NCBI GenBank assembly: GCA_015489555.1
Contig: WFZN01000056.1
Location: 1 to 19,804, forward strand
Direction: 5' to 3'
DNA: 19,804 nt
From: Candidatus Dojkabacteria bacterium
GTDB taxonomy: Bacteria; Patescibacteriota; Dojkabacteria; GCA-002793355
Shown: in pieces, positions 7,275 through 14,224 of the stretch
Layout: every line of letters begins with the position of its first letter
How positions within the stretch are numbered: position 1 is the first letter of the stretch
Notes under the pieces: model-generated
Told to the model about the DNA's origin: nothing
Seen by the model: only the letters and a program-made list of their open reading frames with translations
Database searches by the model: none
Translations under genes and position numbers: made by a program

Positions 7275-8802
7275 CCCTTTAAGAATTTTTAGAGAGTATT
7301 TGTATCTAAATGGATCAGTACTGGGCTTAAACAGGCGTAACCTCGATTTTATAGGTCCTTATAATCCTTTTCGCTTTAGAAAGTACGCGAACAATAAATT
7401 GCTAAGCAAACGTTTGCTGCGTAAAAACGGAATACCTGTGCCTAAAACCATAGCCGTTATTCGTAGTAAAGAAAAGCTAAATAATCTTGATTTTAGGGCT
7501 TTGCCCAAAAGTATGGTAATAAAGCCTGCTCAAGGTACACATGGTAGGGGAATTTTAGTTTTGTTTGGTAAGTCTAAGAAGAGAGAGGGCTGGATTGGAG
7601 CAGACGGTAATGTTTACACAGAACAGGATCTAAAGGAGCACATTTTAAATATTTTAACAGGGTTATACTCGCTTTCTGGTAGAAGAGACTATGCCTTTAT
7701 AGAAGAGCGTATTAAGGTGCATCCAACCCTAAAACCATATTCTTATAGGGGTATACCCGATATTAGGGTTATTGTATTTAATAAGATTCCGATTATGGCG
7801 ATGTTGCGGTTGCCGACGCGGCGTTCTAGGGGTACTGCTAATCTGCATGCGGGGGCTGTTTCGGTTGGTATTGATATACGTTATGGTTTGACTACAGATG
7901 GAATCATTTTAAAAGACACAGCGTTCTGGGCTGATCAGTACGAGCGTACAAATATACATCCAGATTATAAGTATCTTGAGCTTAGCGGTTTAAAGATTCC
8001 TTATTGGGATAAGATTCTAACTTACGCCGTTAAAGCTCAAAAAGCAAGTCACTTAGGGTATGTTGGGGTAGATATAACTATAGATAGAGATAGAGGGCCT
8101 CTTGTGTTGGAGATTAATACAAGACCTGGGCTTGGTATTCAGGTTGCAAATGGTGCAGGTTTGTTAGAGCGTTTGAATGCTGTTAAAAAGGTGCGATTTG
8201 CTAGTGTTGCAAGAGCGGTTGAGGTCGCTAAAGCATTGTTTGGGGGAGAAATAGAGGAAGAGGTGGAATCTATTACGGGTAAACATATAATAGGACTTAT
8301 AGAGGATGTTGCTGTATATAGTCCTGCTGAGGTTTACAAAAAAGCCAAAAAGGAATATAAGAAGTCTCCAGCCAAATTGCCTAAGCCTAAAAAGGAGGTT
8401 AATGTAAAAGCTAAGATGGATACAGGGGCTTTTTATTCATCTATTGATTTACAGCTTGCCCTTGAACTTGGCTTTTACGATCTGTTACAGTTTGACAGAC
8501 TCTATAGCACACGTTATTCTAGCCTGGATAAGGCAAGAGAGCAACTTACAAACTTAAGAGGGACATACCCCCAGGGGTATGGTAGTGTTGTTGGATTTAA
8601 ACTGGTAAGAAGTGGAAGTGGTAATACTGTGCGGCCATTGATTAAGGTTCCAACGTTATTAGGGGACGAGATAAAAGAGATTACTTATACTGTAGCAAAT
8701 AGAACTCACCTAAATTACCCAATAATAATCGGCCGGCGTGATTTAAGAGGATTTCTTATTGACCCAACGATTCGTAGGGTCACAAGGCGGGTTATTTACT
8801 AG
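7261..8802 (+). CDS. ATP-grasp ligase fused to a retropepsin-like protease
   Basis: This is a 513-residue two-domain protein. Residues about 10-320 match the 'alpha-L-glutamate ligase-like' ATP-grasp family: GSVLGLNRRN near the N-terminus, VIKPAQGTHGRGILV with the ATP-binding Lys at 88, HILNILTGLYSLSG, PDIRVIVF, GTANLHAGAVSVGID, and the metal-binding GYVGVDITID...VLEINTRPG with D271, E284 and N286. A Lys/Pro/Glu-rich linker (about 350-375) follows. The C-terminal domain (about 375-513) resembles the RimK-associated 'ATP-dependent zinc protease' family (PF05618), a retropepsin fold: KAKMDTGAFYSS with catalytic Asp at 387, and YPIIIGRRDLRGFLIDP near the end. In known clusters the ligase and protease are normally separate genes beside the 7TM gene. 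The ligase probably joins an amino acid or peptide to an unknown acceptor, and the protease may remove or process it. The two activities are inferred from family membership. Confidence 0.85.
   Translation: MTKINPLRIFREYLYLNGSVLGLNRRNLDFIGPYNPFRFRKYANNKLLSKRLLRKNGIPVPKTIAVIRSKEKLNNLDFRALPKSMVIKPAQGTHGRGILVLFGKSKKREGWIGADGNVYTEQDLKEHILNILTGLYSLSGRRDYAFIEERIKVHPTLKPYSYRGIPDIRVIVFNKIPIMAMLRLPTRRSRGTANLHAGAVSVGIDIRYGLTTDGIILKDTAFWADQYERTNIHPDYKYLELSGLKIPYWDKILTYAVKAQKASHLGYVGVDITIDRDRGPLVLEINTRPGLGIQVANGAGLLERLNAVKKVRFASVARAVEVAKALFGGEIEEEVESITGKHIIGLIEDVAVYSPAEVYKKAKKEYKKSPAKLPKPKKEVNVKAKMDTGAFYSSIDLQLALELGFYDLLQFDRLYSTRYSSLDKAREQLTNLRGTYPQGYGSVVGFKLVRSGSGNTVRPLIKVPTLLGDEIKEITYTVANRTHLNYPIIIGRRDLRGFLIDPTIRRVTRRVIY
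8564..8581. repeat. CATACCCC/GGGGTATG palindrome inside the ATP-grasp-protease gene
   Basis: Eight-base arms (8564-8571 and 8574-8581) are separated by CA. It lies in the protease domain, read as Thr-Tyr-Pro-Gln-Gly-Tyr-Gly, and matches the palindromes in comEC and the transglutaminase gene. Confidence 0.6.
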
Positions 8803-8989
8803 CGGTGGGTCAGTTAGTTCTGGTTTCAAGGTTAGTATAGTATCGCACTGCTTTACTGTTGCATATTCTGGTAAGGCCTTGTTGCGCTGGGTAATGGGTT
8901 TTTATATATGTGTTGTATTCACCAGTTTTGAGTAGATTAAGACAAAAGGTTCTGTGGATTTATTATTAGACTCTAGATTTGGTTAATAG

Positions 8990-9262
8990 CTAATCATCAA
9001 CGGGTATAACGTTTACCTGCGTTTTAATCTTCTTGTTTCTAACAATTTTCTTGTAGACTACTTTACCACGTATTTTGGCTATTATGTCGTAGTTTCTAGC
9101 AAGTTTTGTGTTAACTCCAGGTACATATTTTGTGCCAAGTTGCCTGACTATTATGCTTCCTGCGTTTACTATTTGGCCGTGATTTGCTTTTATACCGCGA
9201 CGTTTACCAACAACGTTGGCTTTTTGATATACTCTTCCGCCAACACTTTTGACCTCTGACAT
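8990..9262 (-). CDS. rpmA: Ribosomal protein bL27, divergent N-terminus
   Basis: This is a component of the large ribosomal subunit near the peptidyl transferase centre. The family core is clear: GKRRGIKANHGQ, AGSIIVRQLGTKYVPGVN and a GKVVYKK strand, corresponding to KRLGVKxFGGQ, AGxIIVRQRGTKFHPGxN and GKVxF. At 90 residues it has normal length. The N-terminal tail is unusual: it reads MSEVKSVGGRVYQKANVVGKR instead of the nearly universal AHKKGGGSTRNGRDSxxKR. An in-frame TAA lies nine codons upstream of the ATG, so a longer, normal tail cannot be recovered by choosing another start. A TACAAT box seven bases upstream suggests a leaderless transcript. No rplU (L21), the usual partner, is next to it. 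Confidence 0.88.
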   Translation of the reverse strand: MSEVKSVGGRVYQKANVVGKRRGIKANHGQIVNAGSIIVRQLGTKYVPGVNTKLARNYDIIAKIRGKVVYKKIVRNKKIKTQVNVIPVDD

Positions 9263-9269
9263 AAGTATG

Positions 9270-9275
9270 ATTGTA
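9270..9275 (-). promoter_or_regulatory. -10 box of rpmA, leaderless arrangement
   Basis: TACAAT on the minus strand ends seven bases before the rpmA ATG, so transcription should begin at or within a base or two of the start codon. Confidence 0.45.
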
Positions 9276-9302
9276 TCACATCTTACTTAGTTTTGGCAGT
9301 GG

Positions 9303-9341
9303 GAGGTGGGGGCGAAACGCTTTGCGTTTCGCCCCCACCTC
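9303..9341. repeat. Perfect GC-rich hairpin between rpmA and tRNA-Met (18-bp stem, TTT loop)
   Basis: The arm at 9303-9320 (GAGGTGGGGGCGAAACGC) is the exact reverse complement of 9324-9341, with loop TTT. It is the longest stem of the family. It lies downstream of the minus-strand tRNA and could end that transcript, but no T-run follows on the minus strand, so it is not a standard terminator. Confidence 0.85.
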
Positions 9342-9393
9342 AACAACACCCGTATTGAGTGTGTCACTTGCTGGTTATATGCTACCTGCTATA

Positions 9394-9467
9394 TGGTGCC
9401 GGGCGGGCTCGAACCGCCGACCTCGGGGTTATGAATCCCGCGCTCTAACCAGCTGAGCTACGGCACC
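9394..9467 (-). tRNA. tRNA-Met (anticodon CAT, elongator type)
   Basis: A full cloverleaf can be read on the minus strand: acceptor GGTGCCG/CGGCACC, D-arm GCTC/GAGC, anticodon loop TTCATAA (anticodon at 9431-9433), and T-arm GGCGG/CCGCC around TTCGAGC, with discriminator A. The G1-C72 pair argues against initiator tRNA. Ile2 with a lysidine-modified CAT cannot be excluded. The pair next to the anticodon loop (31-39) is an A-C mismatch. The sequence after the discriminator is TAT, so CCA is not encoded and must be added. Confidence 0.92.
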
Positions 9468-9482
9468 CTTGAGTGTCGTTTT

Positions 9483-9488
9483 ATTATA
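9483..9488 (-). promoter_or_regulatory. -10 box of tRNA-Met
   Basis: TATAAT on the minus strand, 15 bases before the mature tRNA 5' end. A short leader removed by RNase P would follow. No clear -35 is visible. Confidence 0.45.
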
Positions 9489-9816
9489 TCAGAGTATAGT
9501 TTGATATAAGCTCAAGTACTTAGAATTAAACATCGAAATCGGCGGGTTGTTAGCTTCGGTTTTGTTTTAAAACATATCGGTATAGTGTTCATAGTAGGGT
9601 AAGTAGGATGGGGGTTGTTATATGTTTTTGCGAGGTAAAGTGTTGACTACGCTAGTTTGCTGATATTAGTGTTATCTTGCTGACTTTCAGTTTTGCCAGT
9701 ATCTGTATAAGATGAAATCTTGGAAAGACACCATAGTAAACTTATCGCACCTGAGGATGTAAAATTACAAGATCGATGGGTAAGATACAAAAAGTACAAT
9801 AACCGCAGAACACACA
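9489..9816. other. Intergenic stretch without a supportable gene
   Basis: This lies between the tRNA promoter and the end of the recombinase gene. I see no coding region, terminator or RNA gene. The only structure noticed is a small inverted repeat TGTAA-AA-TTACA near 9759-9770. A plus-strand reading frame here runs into the recombinase gene and looks accidental. Confidence 0.5.
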
Positions 9817-10725
9817 TTATCGTTGGGTACTATCTTGTTTCTCGTTTTCTTGTTCTACAACTCTTAGATATCGTTCAATTGAGCTTAAGCGCTTTAGCCC
9901 AACTATTCGTGCGATTGTTAATGGGTCTAGTCCTTTCTTAAGCTGCATTATTATAAATGTGTTACGAATATCGTTTACTGTCGCATTTTCAATCCCCACC
10001 CTTTTCATTAGTCTTTTAAGCATTTGTCTAACATTTCGTATAGCAATAGGATTACCGGTTTTGGTTACAAACAAGTAACCTTTGTCTTGGTCCTTTGTGA
10101 GTGTCGTTCTCCTCTTTTTAATATATTTTTGTAGCAGAGTATAGAGCTTAGTTGGTATCGGCACGATTCGCGCTGGTTGAGAACCATTTTGTTCGATATA
10201 AAAATATGGTTTGTTCTTGGGGGTCATGCGTAGATCAGAAAGCTTAAGCCGGGTAAGTTCGCCCACTCTCATCCCTGTTTGCAAGAGGGTTTCAAAAACA
10301 GCGTTGAGCCTAAGATCTGTACGACTAGCTTCTCGTAGAGCCAGGTATTCAATAGGTTTTAGGTAACGTGGGGTTTCATTATTAAGGTTGGGAAGCTTTA
10401 TGCCAAGCATGGGGCTTTCTAGTGGGTTTAGCTCCCCTCTTTTTTCAAGGAACCTAAAAAATGTTTTAAGGCTATTTAGTTTTCTTGCAACGGTGCGTAC
10501 GGAGAATTTCTTAACTTCACTCAGATAATTTAAGTAACTAAGAATATCATCTCGGGTTATCTGGTTTATTTTGCTTTTTTTTAGAATTTCTATGGCAAAT
10601 TCTACAAATTGTCTATAGTCTGTAAGATAAGCTTTTTTGGTATAGCTGTTTTTGATACTATTTTGCAGGTATTCTTTAAAAGGTGCTACTGTTTCGGTTA
10701 TGTTACTGTCAACAAGTTTTGGCAT
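9817..10725 (-). CDS. Xer-like tyrosine recombinase with degenerate catalytic site
   Basis: This 302-residue protein has the two-domain layout of XerC/XerD. The N-terminal SAM-like core-binding domain spans about 10-110 (FKEYLQNS... TVARKLNSLKTFFRFLEKRG), and the catalytic domain about 120-290. LLQTGMRVGELTRLKLSDL holds Arg153, VNDIRNTF holds Arg254, and ERYLRV holds Tyr286. Three other catalytic positions appear replaced: the beta-hairpin Lys (GKGxKxR in relatives) reads QNGSQPAR, the His of HxLRH is Asn251, and the His of LLGH is Leu277. By family knowledge these substitutions should reduce or abolish strand exchange. It may be a recombinase with unusual chemistry or a DNA-binding relic. 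It is not flanked by an integrated element, so a chromosomal Xer role is possible. The start is the ATG five bases after a perfect TATAAT. Confidence 0.8.
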   Translation of the reverse strand: MPKLVDSNITETVAPFKEYLQNSIKNSYTKKAYLTDYRQFVEFAIEILKKSKINQITRDDILSYLNYLSEVKKFSVRTVARKLNSLKTFFRFLEKRGELNPLESPMLGIKLPNLNNETPRYLKPIEYLALREASRTDLRLNAVFETLLQTGMRVGELTRLKLSDLRMTPKNKPYFYIEQNGSQPARIVPIPTKLYTLLQKYIKKRRTTLTKDQDKGYLFVTKTGNPIAIRNVRQMLKRLMKRVGIENATVNDIRNTFIIMQLKKGLDPLTIARIVGLKRLSSIERYLRVVEQENEKQDSTQR

Positions 10726-10730
10726 GTAGT

Positions 10731-10736
10731 ATTATA
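10731..10736 (-). promoter_or_regulatory. -10 box of the recombinase gene, leaderless arrangement
   Basis: Perfect TATAAT on the minus strand, five bases before the ATG. It fixes the start codon and implies a leaderless transcript. Confidence 0.5.
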
Positions 10737-10810
10737 TCATTATTTTACCGGTTGGCGCTTAGCAAGTTGTGCGCTATCTTGTCTTTTTACATTAATAGCC
10801 CAGATAATAA

Positions 10811-10821
10811 GGGGGGGGGGG
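10811..10821 (+). repeat. Run of eleven Gs between the recombinase gene and nrdJ
   Basis: A homopolymer of 11 Gs in a noncoding, AT-rich region, about 75 bases upstream of the recombinase -10 box. It is the longest run in the window, and with the G9 run at 3170 it is one of two long G tracts. Effect unknown. Confidence 0.8.
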
Positions 10822-10882
10822 AGGTCTATTTAATAGATTTTGATTTTGTTTTAATCTTTTTGTTGTACGTATTTAACTAGGG

Positions 10883-11034
10883 GTTGCCGTGGTTTCGTTA
10901 GCCCTTTTCGAGGGCATTTAGATGTATTCTATTGGGACTGGACTTAAATTCTACTAACCTATGGCTATCTAAAGATAGGGCTATTTAAGTAGAGAGTCTT
11001 TGTACAAGTAGTTTCTGATTAAGAGAATCCCCGT
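10883..11034 (+). promoter_or_regulatory. Possible structured leader or small RNA upstream of nrdJ
   Basis: Several nested complementary segments occur: GCCCT/AGGGC (10901-10905 with 10911-10915), and an extended imperfect stem made of GACT/AGTC (10941-10944 with 10995-10998), TCTACT/AGTAGA (10950-10955 with 10988-10993) and CTATCT/AGATAG (10965-10970 with 10973-10978). A GGGG near the left end can pair with CCCC near the right end. I could not match it to a cobalamin riboswitch, tmRNA, 6S RNA, SRP RNA or RNase P RNA. It may be a leader regulating nrdJ or an independent RNA. Confidence 0.25.
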
Positions 11035-11114
11035 TTGGTTTCATGTACATAAATTCCATGTGTGGCTATAGGTTTGTCAACGGGTGTATTTCTTGTTAAA
11101 AATTGTAGAGCTAA

Positions 11115-11120
11115 TATAAG
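11115..11120 (+). promoter_or_regulatory. Possible -10 box of nrdJ
   Basis: TATAAG ten bases before the ATG at 11131, giving a transcript with almost no leader. It is weaker than the other boxes. If used, the structured sequence upstream would not be part of this mRNA. Confidence 0.28.
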
Positions 11121-11130
11121 TTTTTTGTGT

Positions 11131-13950
11131 ATGACCGTCAAAAATACAGATCCGAAGTCGGCTGTAAGCAAGTTTGAGATAGGGAAGGTACGCAAGCGTA
11201 CTGGTAGACTTATAAAGTATAGAAGGGAGCGTATCACAGAGGCTATTTTTAAGGCATTAATTGCTAGCAACAAAAAATCGATTGAAGATAACAAGAGGCT
11301 TGCTGAAGAGCTAGCGGTACAGGTTGAGAAACGACTGGTTAAGATATTTAAAGGCCTTGACAGATATCCATCAGTTGAAGATATTCAAGACATTGTTGAG
11401 GCTGTTTTATTAGAGAATAAGTTGTTTAAGGTGGTACAAAACTATGTAGAATACCGTCAAGTTAGACGTTTTATAAGAGAAGAAAAGAAAAGTATTTTAA
11501 ATAAGTCTATATTAAGCTCAATTGAAAAAAAGTTTAGTTTAACAGCTATACAGGTATTAGCCTCCCGTTATCTTATAAGAGATTCAGAGGGAAAAATTAT
11601 TGAAGACCTTGAACACCTATTTGGACGAGCCGCAGTAGTTGGAGTGTTACCAGAGCTTGTTTTTGATAAAAAGGTTAGTAAACGTCCAAGAGGAAAAAGG
11701 TATGAGGTGTTTGGTAGCAGGCCAGCAGGTATTTTTGATTTTAAAGAGGAGCATAGCGATAGGCAGGTTAAGGAGTTTGTAAGTAAGATAGAGCCAAAAC
11801 TCAAACAGGTTCCAGAAAAGATAGAGGATACCCATACCGGGTATCGTATCGGTAAGTATCCATTAATGTATGGTCACCTGCATCGGTTAGCAGCATTGTA
11901 CGATGAAGCAAAGTTGGCAGGATGGGTAAAGATCAGTTTTAATAAATTACTTGACTTGTTGTCTGAAGGTTATTTTGATAAGTACGAAAAGCTTGTAGAT
12001 GAGTACTACAATATGATGATAAATCAAGAATTTTTGCCAAATTCTCCCACGCTTATGAATGCTGGGTACCGTCTTGGGCAGCTTTCAGCATGTTTTGTGC
12101 TAGACATGGAGGATGATCTGTTGTCCATACTAACGACAAATACTCATGTCGGAATAATATTTCAAAGTGGAGGAGGGGTTGGTATTAACTACGGTAAATT
12201 ACGCCCTGAAGGCGATATCGTAGCTTCTACTAGTGGAGTCGCATCGGGGCCATTAAGCTTTATGGAGATTGTTAACACAACCACAGAGGTTATTAAACAG
12301 GGAGGAAAACGTAGAGGAGCCAACATGGGTGTACTGGATGTATATCATCCTGATATAGAAAAATTTATTGTTGCAAAGGAGGATCTAAACAGGTTCACTA
12401 ATTTCAATATAAGCGTAGGGTTCTGGGAGATATTTTGGGACTCCCTAATTCAAAAAAGTAGAATGCCGCTTATAAACCCGCGTACCAAAGAAAGAGTGCG
12501 CGAGCTAGATCCAGCTGATTTTATTAATAGATTAGCAATAAGCGCGCATAAAAGTGCTGAGCCTGGGGTGATATTTTTTGACAAAATAAACAAATATAAT
12601 GTGTTAAAGGATGTGCTTGGTAATGTAAGGGCTACTAATCCGTGTGGTGAACAGCCGTTGTATGCCTATGAGTCATGTAATTTAGGGTCCATAAATCTTG
12701 CATCATGTGTTAGACAAGATAAAGAAGGCAACCTTGTATTCAACTGGCGAAAATACAAGAAATTAATAAGACTTGCTACAAGATATCTTGACAATATTAT
12801 TGACATAAATCGATATCCTCTGCCAATAATTAGGTACCGAACGCGTCAAACAAGAAAGGTCGGGCTTGGTATTATGGGGCTTGCTGATCTTTTTTATAAG
12901 TTAGGAATTGCTTATAACAGTAAGGAGGCTTATATGATGATGAATAAATTGGCAGAATATTTGACATATTACAGTATGGAGGAATCAGTTAATCTGGCTG
13001 CTGCAAAGGGAGCATTCCCACTGTTTTCTAAGAGTGATTATGCTAAGGGGAAACTGCCAGTTGCTGGTTATTATGAAGTGGAGAAACACAATTTGGATTG
13101 GAAGGCACTTTTGGAATTAATAGGAGAATACGGCATTAGAAACAGCATGACAACTACGATAGCTCCAACCGGGTCAATTGCAATGATAGCGGACACCTCA
13201 ACGGGGTTAGAGCCTCAATTTTCTTTGGCATATCGTAAAAATGTAGCCATAGGTAACTTTTTTATAGTTGACAAAGTGTTTGATGAGTATCTGCTTTATA
13301 CTAGAAGACAAGACGCAGCAAAGTTGCGTGAGATTGTCGCTAATAACAGGGGTATGCTCACTGGGCTAGAGGAGTATTTTGATGAGCAAGAGAAAAAACG
13401 CTTTATAACAGCTCAAGAGATTCACTGGCTTGATCATCTTATTGCACAAGCTACATGGCAAAGGTGGATCACGGCAAGCATATCAAAGACAATTAATATG
13501 CACGAGGACGTTACATCTACCGATGTAAAACACGCCTACTTATTAGGACACGAGCTTGGGTGTAAAGGATTAACGGTTTATCGTGAAGGTTCCCGTATGG
13601 GGGTAATACAGTTTAAAGGCGAGAAGCAGCAGGTAAGACTAGTACCAAGTGACTATGCAATTAAAGTTGTAGAAGGCATTTTAAACTCTTCTGACGGTAT
13701 ATATGGGGCGCGGGTTGATTTTAGGTCAGAGCTTAATGACCTGCTAGAGGCGGCTATTAAGGGTATAAAGCCTACGATTGAGGATCAGCTTGAACTTGTT
13801 TCCAAGGCAAAGGAGGTGCCTGTAGAAGGTGATGGGCCAATAAAGATTCCTGGGGTTGATGTGTGCCCTGATTGCGGAGGGGATTTGATACTAGAGGAGG
13901 GGTGTAAAAAGTGTGTGCAGTGTGGTTGGAGTGCTTGTACGGTAAGTTAA
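11131..13950 (+). CDS. nrdJ: Adenosylcobalamin-dependent (class II) ribonucleotide reductase
   Basis: This enzyme reduces ribonucleotides to deoxyribonucleotides for DNA synthesis, using adenosylcobalamin to make the thiyl radical. I use the ATG at 11131 (939 residues) rather than the GTG 23 codons upstream, because the protein then begins just before the ATP-cone (about 14-120: KFEIGKVRKRTGRL...). The catalytic barrel follows: PNSPTLMNAG, the first redox Cys in LSACFVLD (about 321), FQSGGGVGINYGKLRP, and the radical/catalytic motif NPCGE (503-507). ESCNLGSINL supplies the second redox Cys (about 516). TTTIAPTGSIAMIA is a phosphate-binding motif. The C-terminus is a zinc-ribbon-like tail with CPDC, CKKCVQC and a last CGWSAC pair that should re-reduce the active site. 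Length is normal and no intein is seen. The gene stands alone; no B12 synthesis gene is nearby. Confidence 0.95.
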   Translation: MTVKNTDPKSAVSKFEIGKVRKRTGRLIKYRRERITEAIFKALIASNKKSIEDNKRLAEELAVQVEKRLVKIFKGLDRYPSVEDIQDIVEAVLLENKLFKVVQNYVEYRQVRRFIREEKKSILNKSILSSIEKKFSLTAIQVLASRYLIRDSEGKIIEDLEHLFGRAAVVGVLPELVFDKKVSKRPRGKRYEVFGSRPAGIFDFKEEHSDRQVKEFVSKIEPKLKQVPEKIEDTHTGYRIGKYPLMYGHLHRLAALYDEAKLAGWVKISFNKLLDLLSEGYFDKYEKLVDEYYNMMINQEFLPNSPTLMNAGYRLGQLSACFVLDMEDDLLSILTTNTHVGIIFQSGGGVGINYGKLRPEGDIVASTSGVASGPLSFMEIVNTTTEVIKQGGKRRGANMGVLDVYHPDIEKFIVAKEDLNRFTNFNISVGFWEIFWDSLIQKSRMPLINPRTKERVRELDPADFINRLAISAHKSAEPGVIFFDKINKYNVLKDVLGNVRATNPCGEQPLYAYESCNLGSINLASCVRQDKEGNLVFNWRKYKKLIRLATRYLDNIIDINRYPLPIIRYRTRQTRKVGLGIMGLADLFYKLGIAYNSKEAYMMMNKLAEYLTYYSMEESVNLAAAKGAFPLFSKSDYAKGKLPVAGYYEVEKHNLDWKALLELIGEYGIRNSMTTTIAPTGSIAMIADTSTGLEPQFSLAYRKNVAIGNFFIVDKVFDEYLLYTRRQDAAKLREIVANNRGMLTGLEEYFDEQEKKRFITAQEIHWLDHLIAQATWQRWITASISKTINMHEDVTSTDVKHAYLLGHELGCKGLTVYREGSRMGVIQFKGEKQQVRLVPSDYAIKVVEGILNSSDGIYGARVDFRSELNDLLEAAIKGIKPTIEDQLELVSKAKEVPVEGDGPIKIPGVDVCPDCGGDLILEEGCKKCVQCGWSACTVS

Positions 13951-14224
13951 TAGAGTTGGTAAGTAGCACGTAGGAGCGGTGTCTGTATTTTGGCCACGCC
14001 GCCCCTGAATTTGTGGATTGTAATGATTGTTTATATGCAAGTGGGGTTGTTTATGCTATGGAGTAGAACGTTTATTTGGGATTATGTTGGATTAACTGAC
14101 GCTAGGAGAGCAGAACAATAACTGAAGATACAAGGTGATGTATGTCTTTATCTTTGAGGCAGACTCGGTTAATGTGTTTTTAGGGCTGGGTTTGGTAAGA
14201 TGGCTTGACCAGGGTTAGCATTGA
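13951..14224. other. Intergenic region between convergent nrdJ and transglutaminase genes
   Basis: I find no coding region or RNA gene here. Both genes end into it, but no convincing GC stem followed by Ts is visible for either. A weak complementarity (GCGGTG near 13976 with CACGCCGC near 13996) could be a partial hairpin. Confidence 0.4.

Noticed and set aside
7749..7758. GGGTATACCC palindrome in the ATP-grasp gene
   Set aside because: It encodes part of the conserved GIPDIRV motif, so selection on the protein explains it; its arms are also inverted relative to the ATACCCC family.
9271..9456. Open frame over the 18-bp hairpin and the tRNA
   Set aside because: It runs through the tRNA gene on the opposite strand; it is a by-product of GC-rich structured sequence.
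9720..9941. Open frame of 73 codons near the recombinase gene
   Set aside because: Most of its C-terminal half is antisense to the recombinase gene, and it has no recognisable domain or start signal.
11062..11130. N-terminal extension of nrdJ from a GTG
   Set aside because: The extra 23 residues precede the ATP-cone and are not typical of the family; the ATG at 11131 fits the domain boundary and the -10 box.
10737..11130. Cobalamin riboswitch upstream of the B12-dependent reductase
   Set aside because: I looked for the conserved B12-box core and the surrounding helices and did not see them; tmRNA, 6S and RNase P signatures were also absent.
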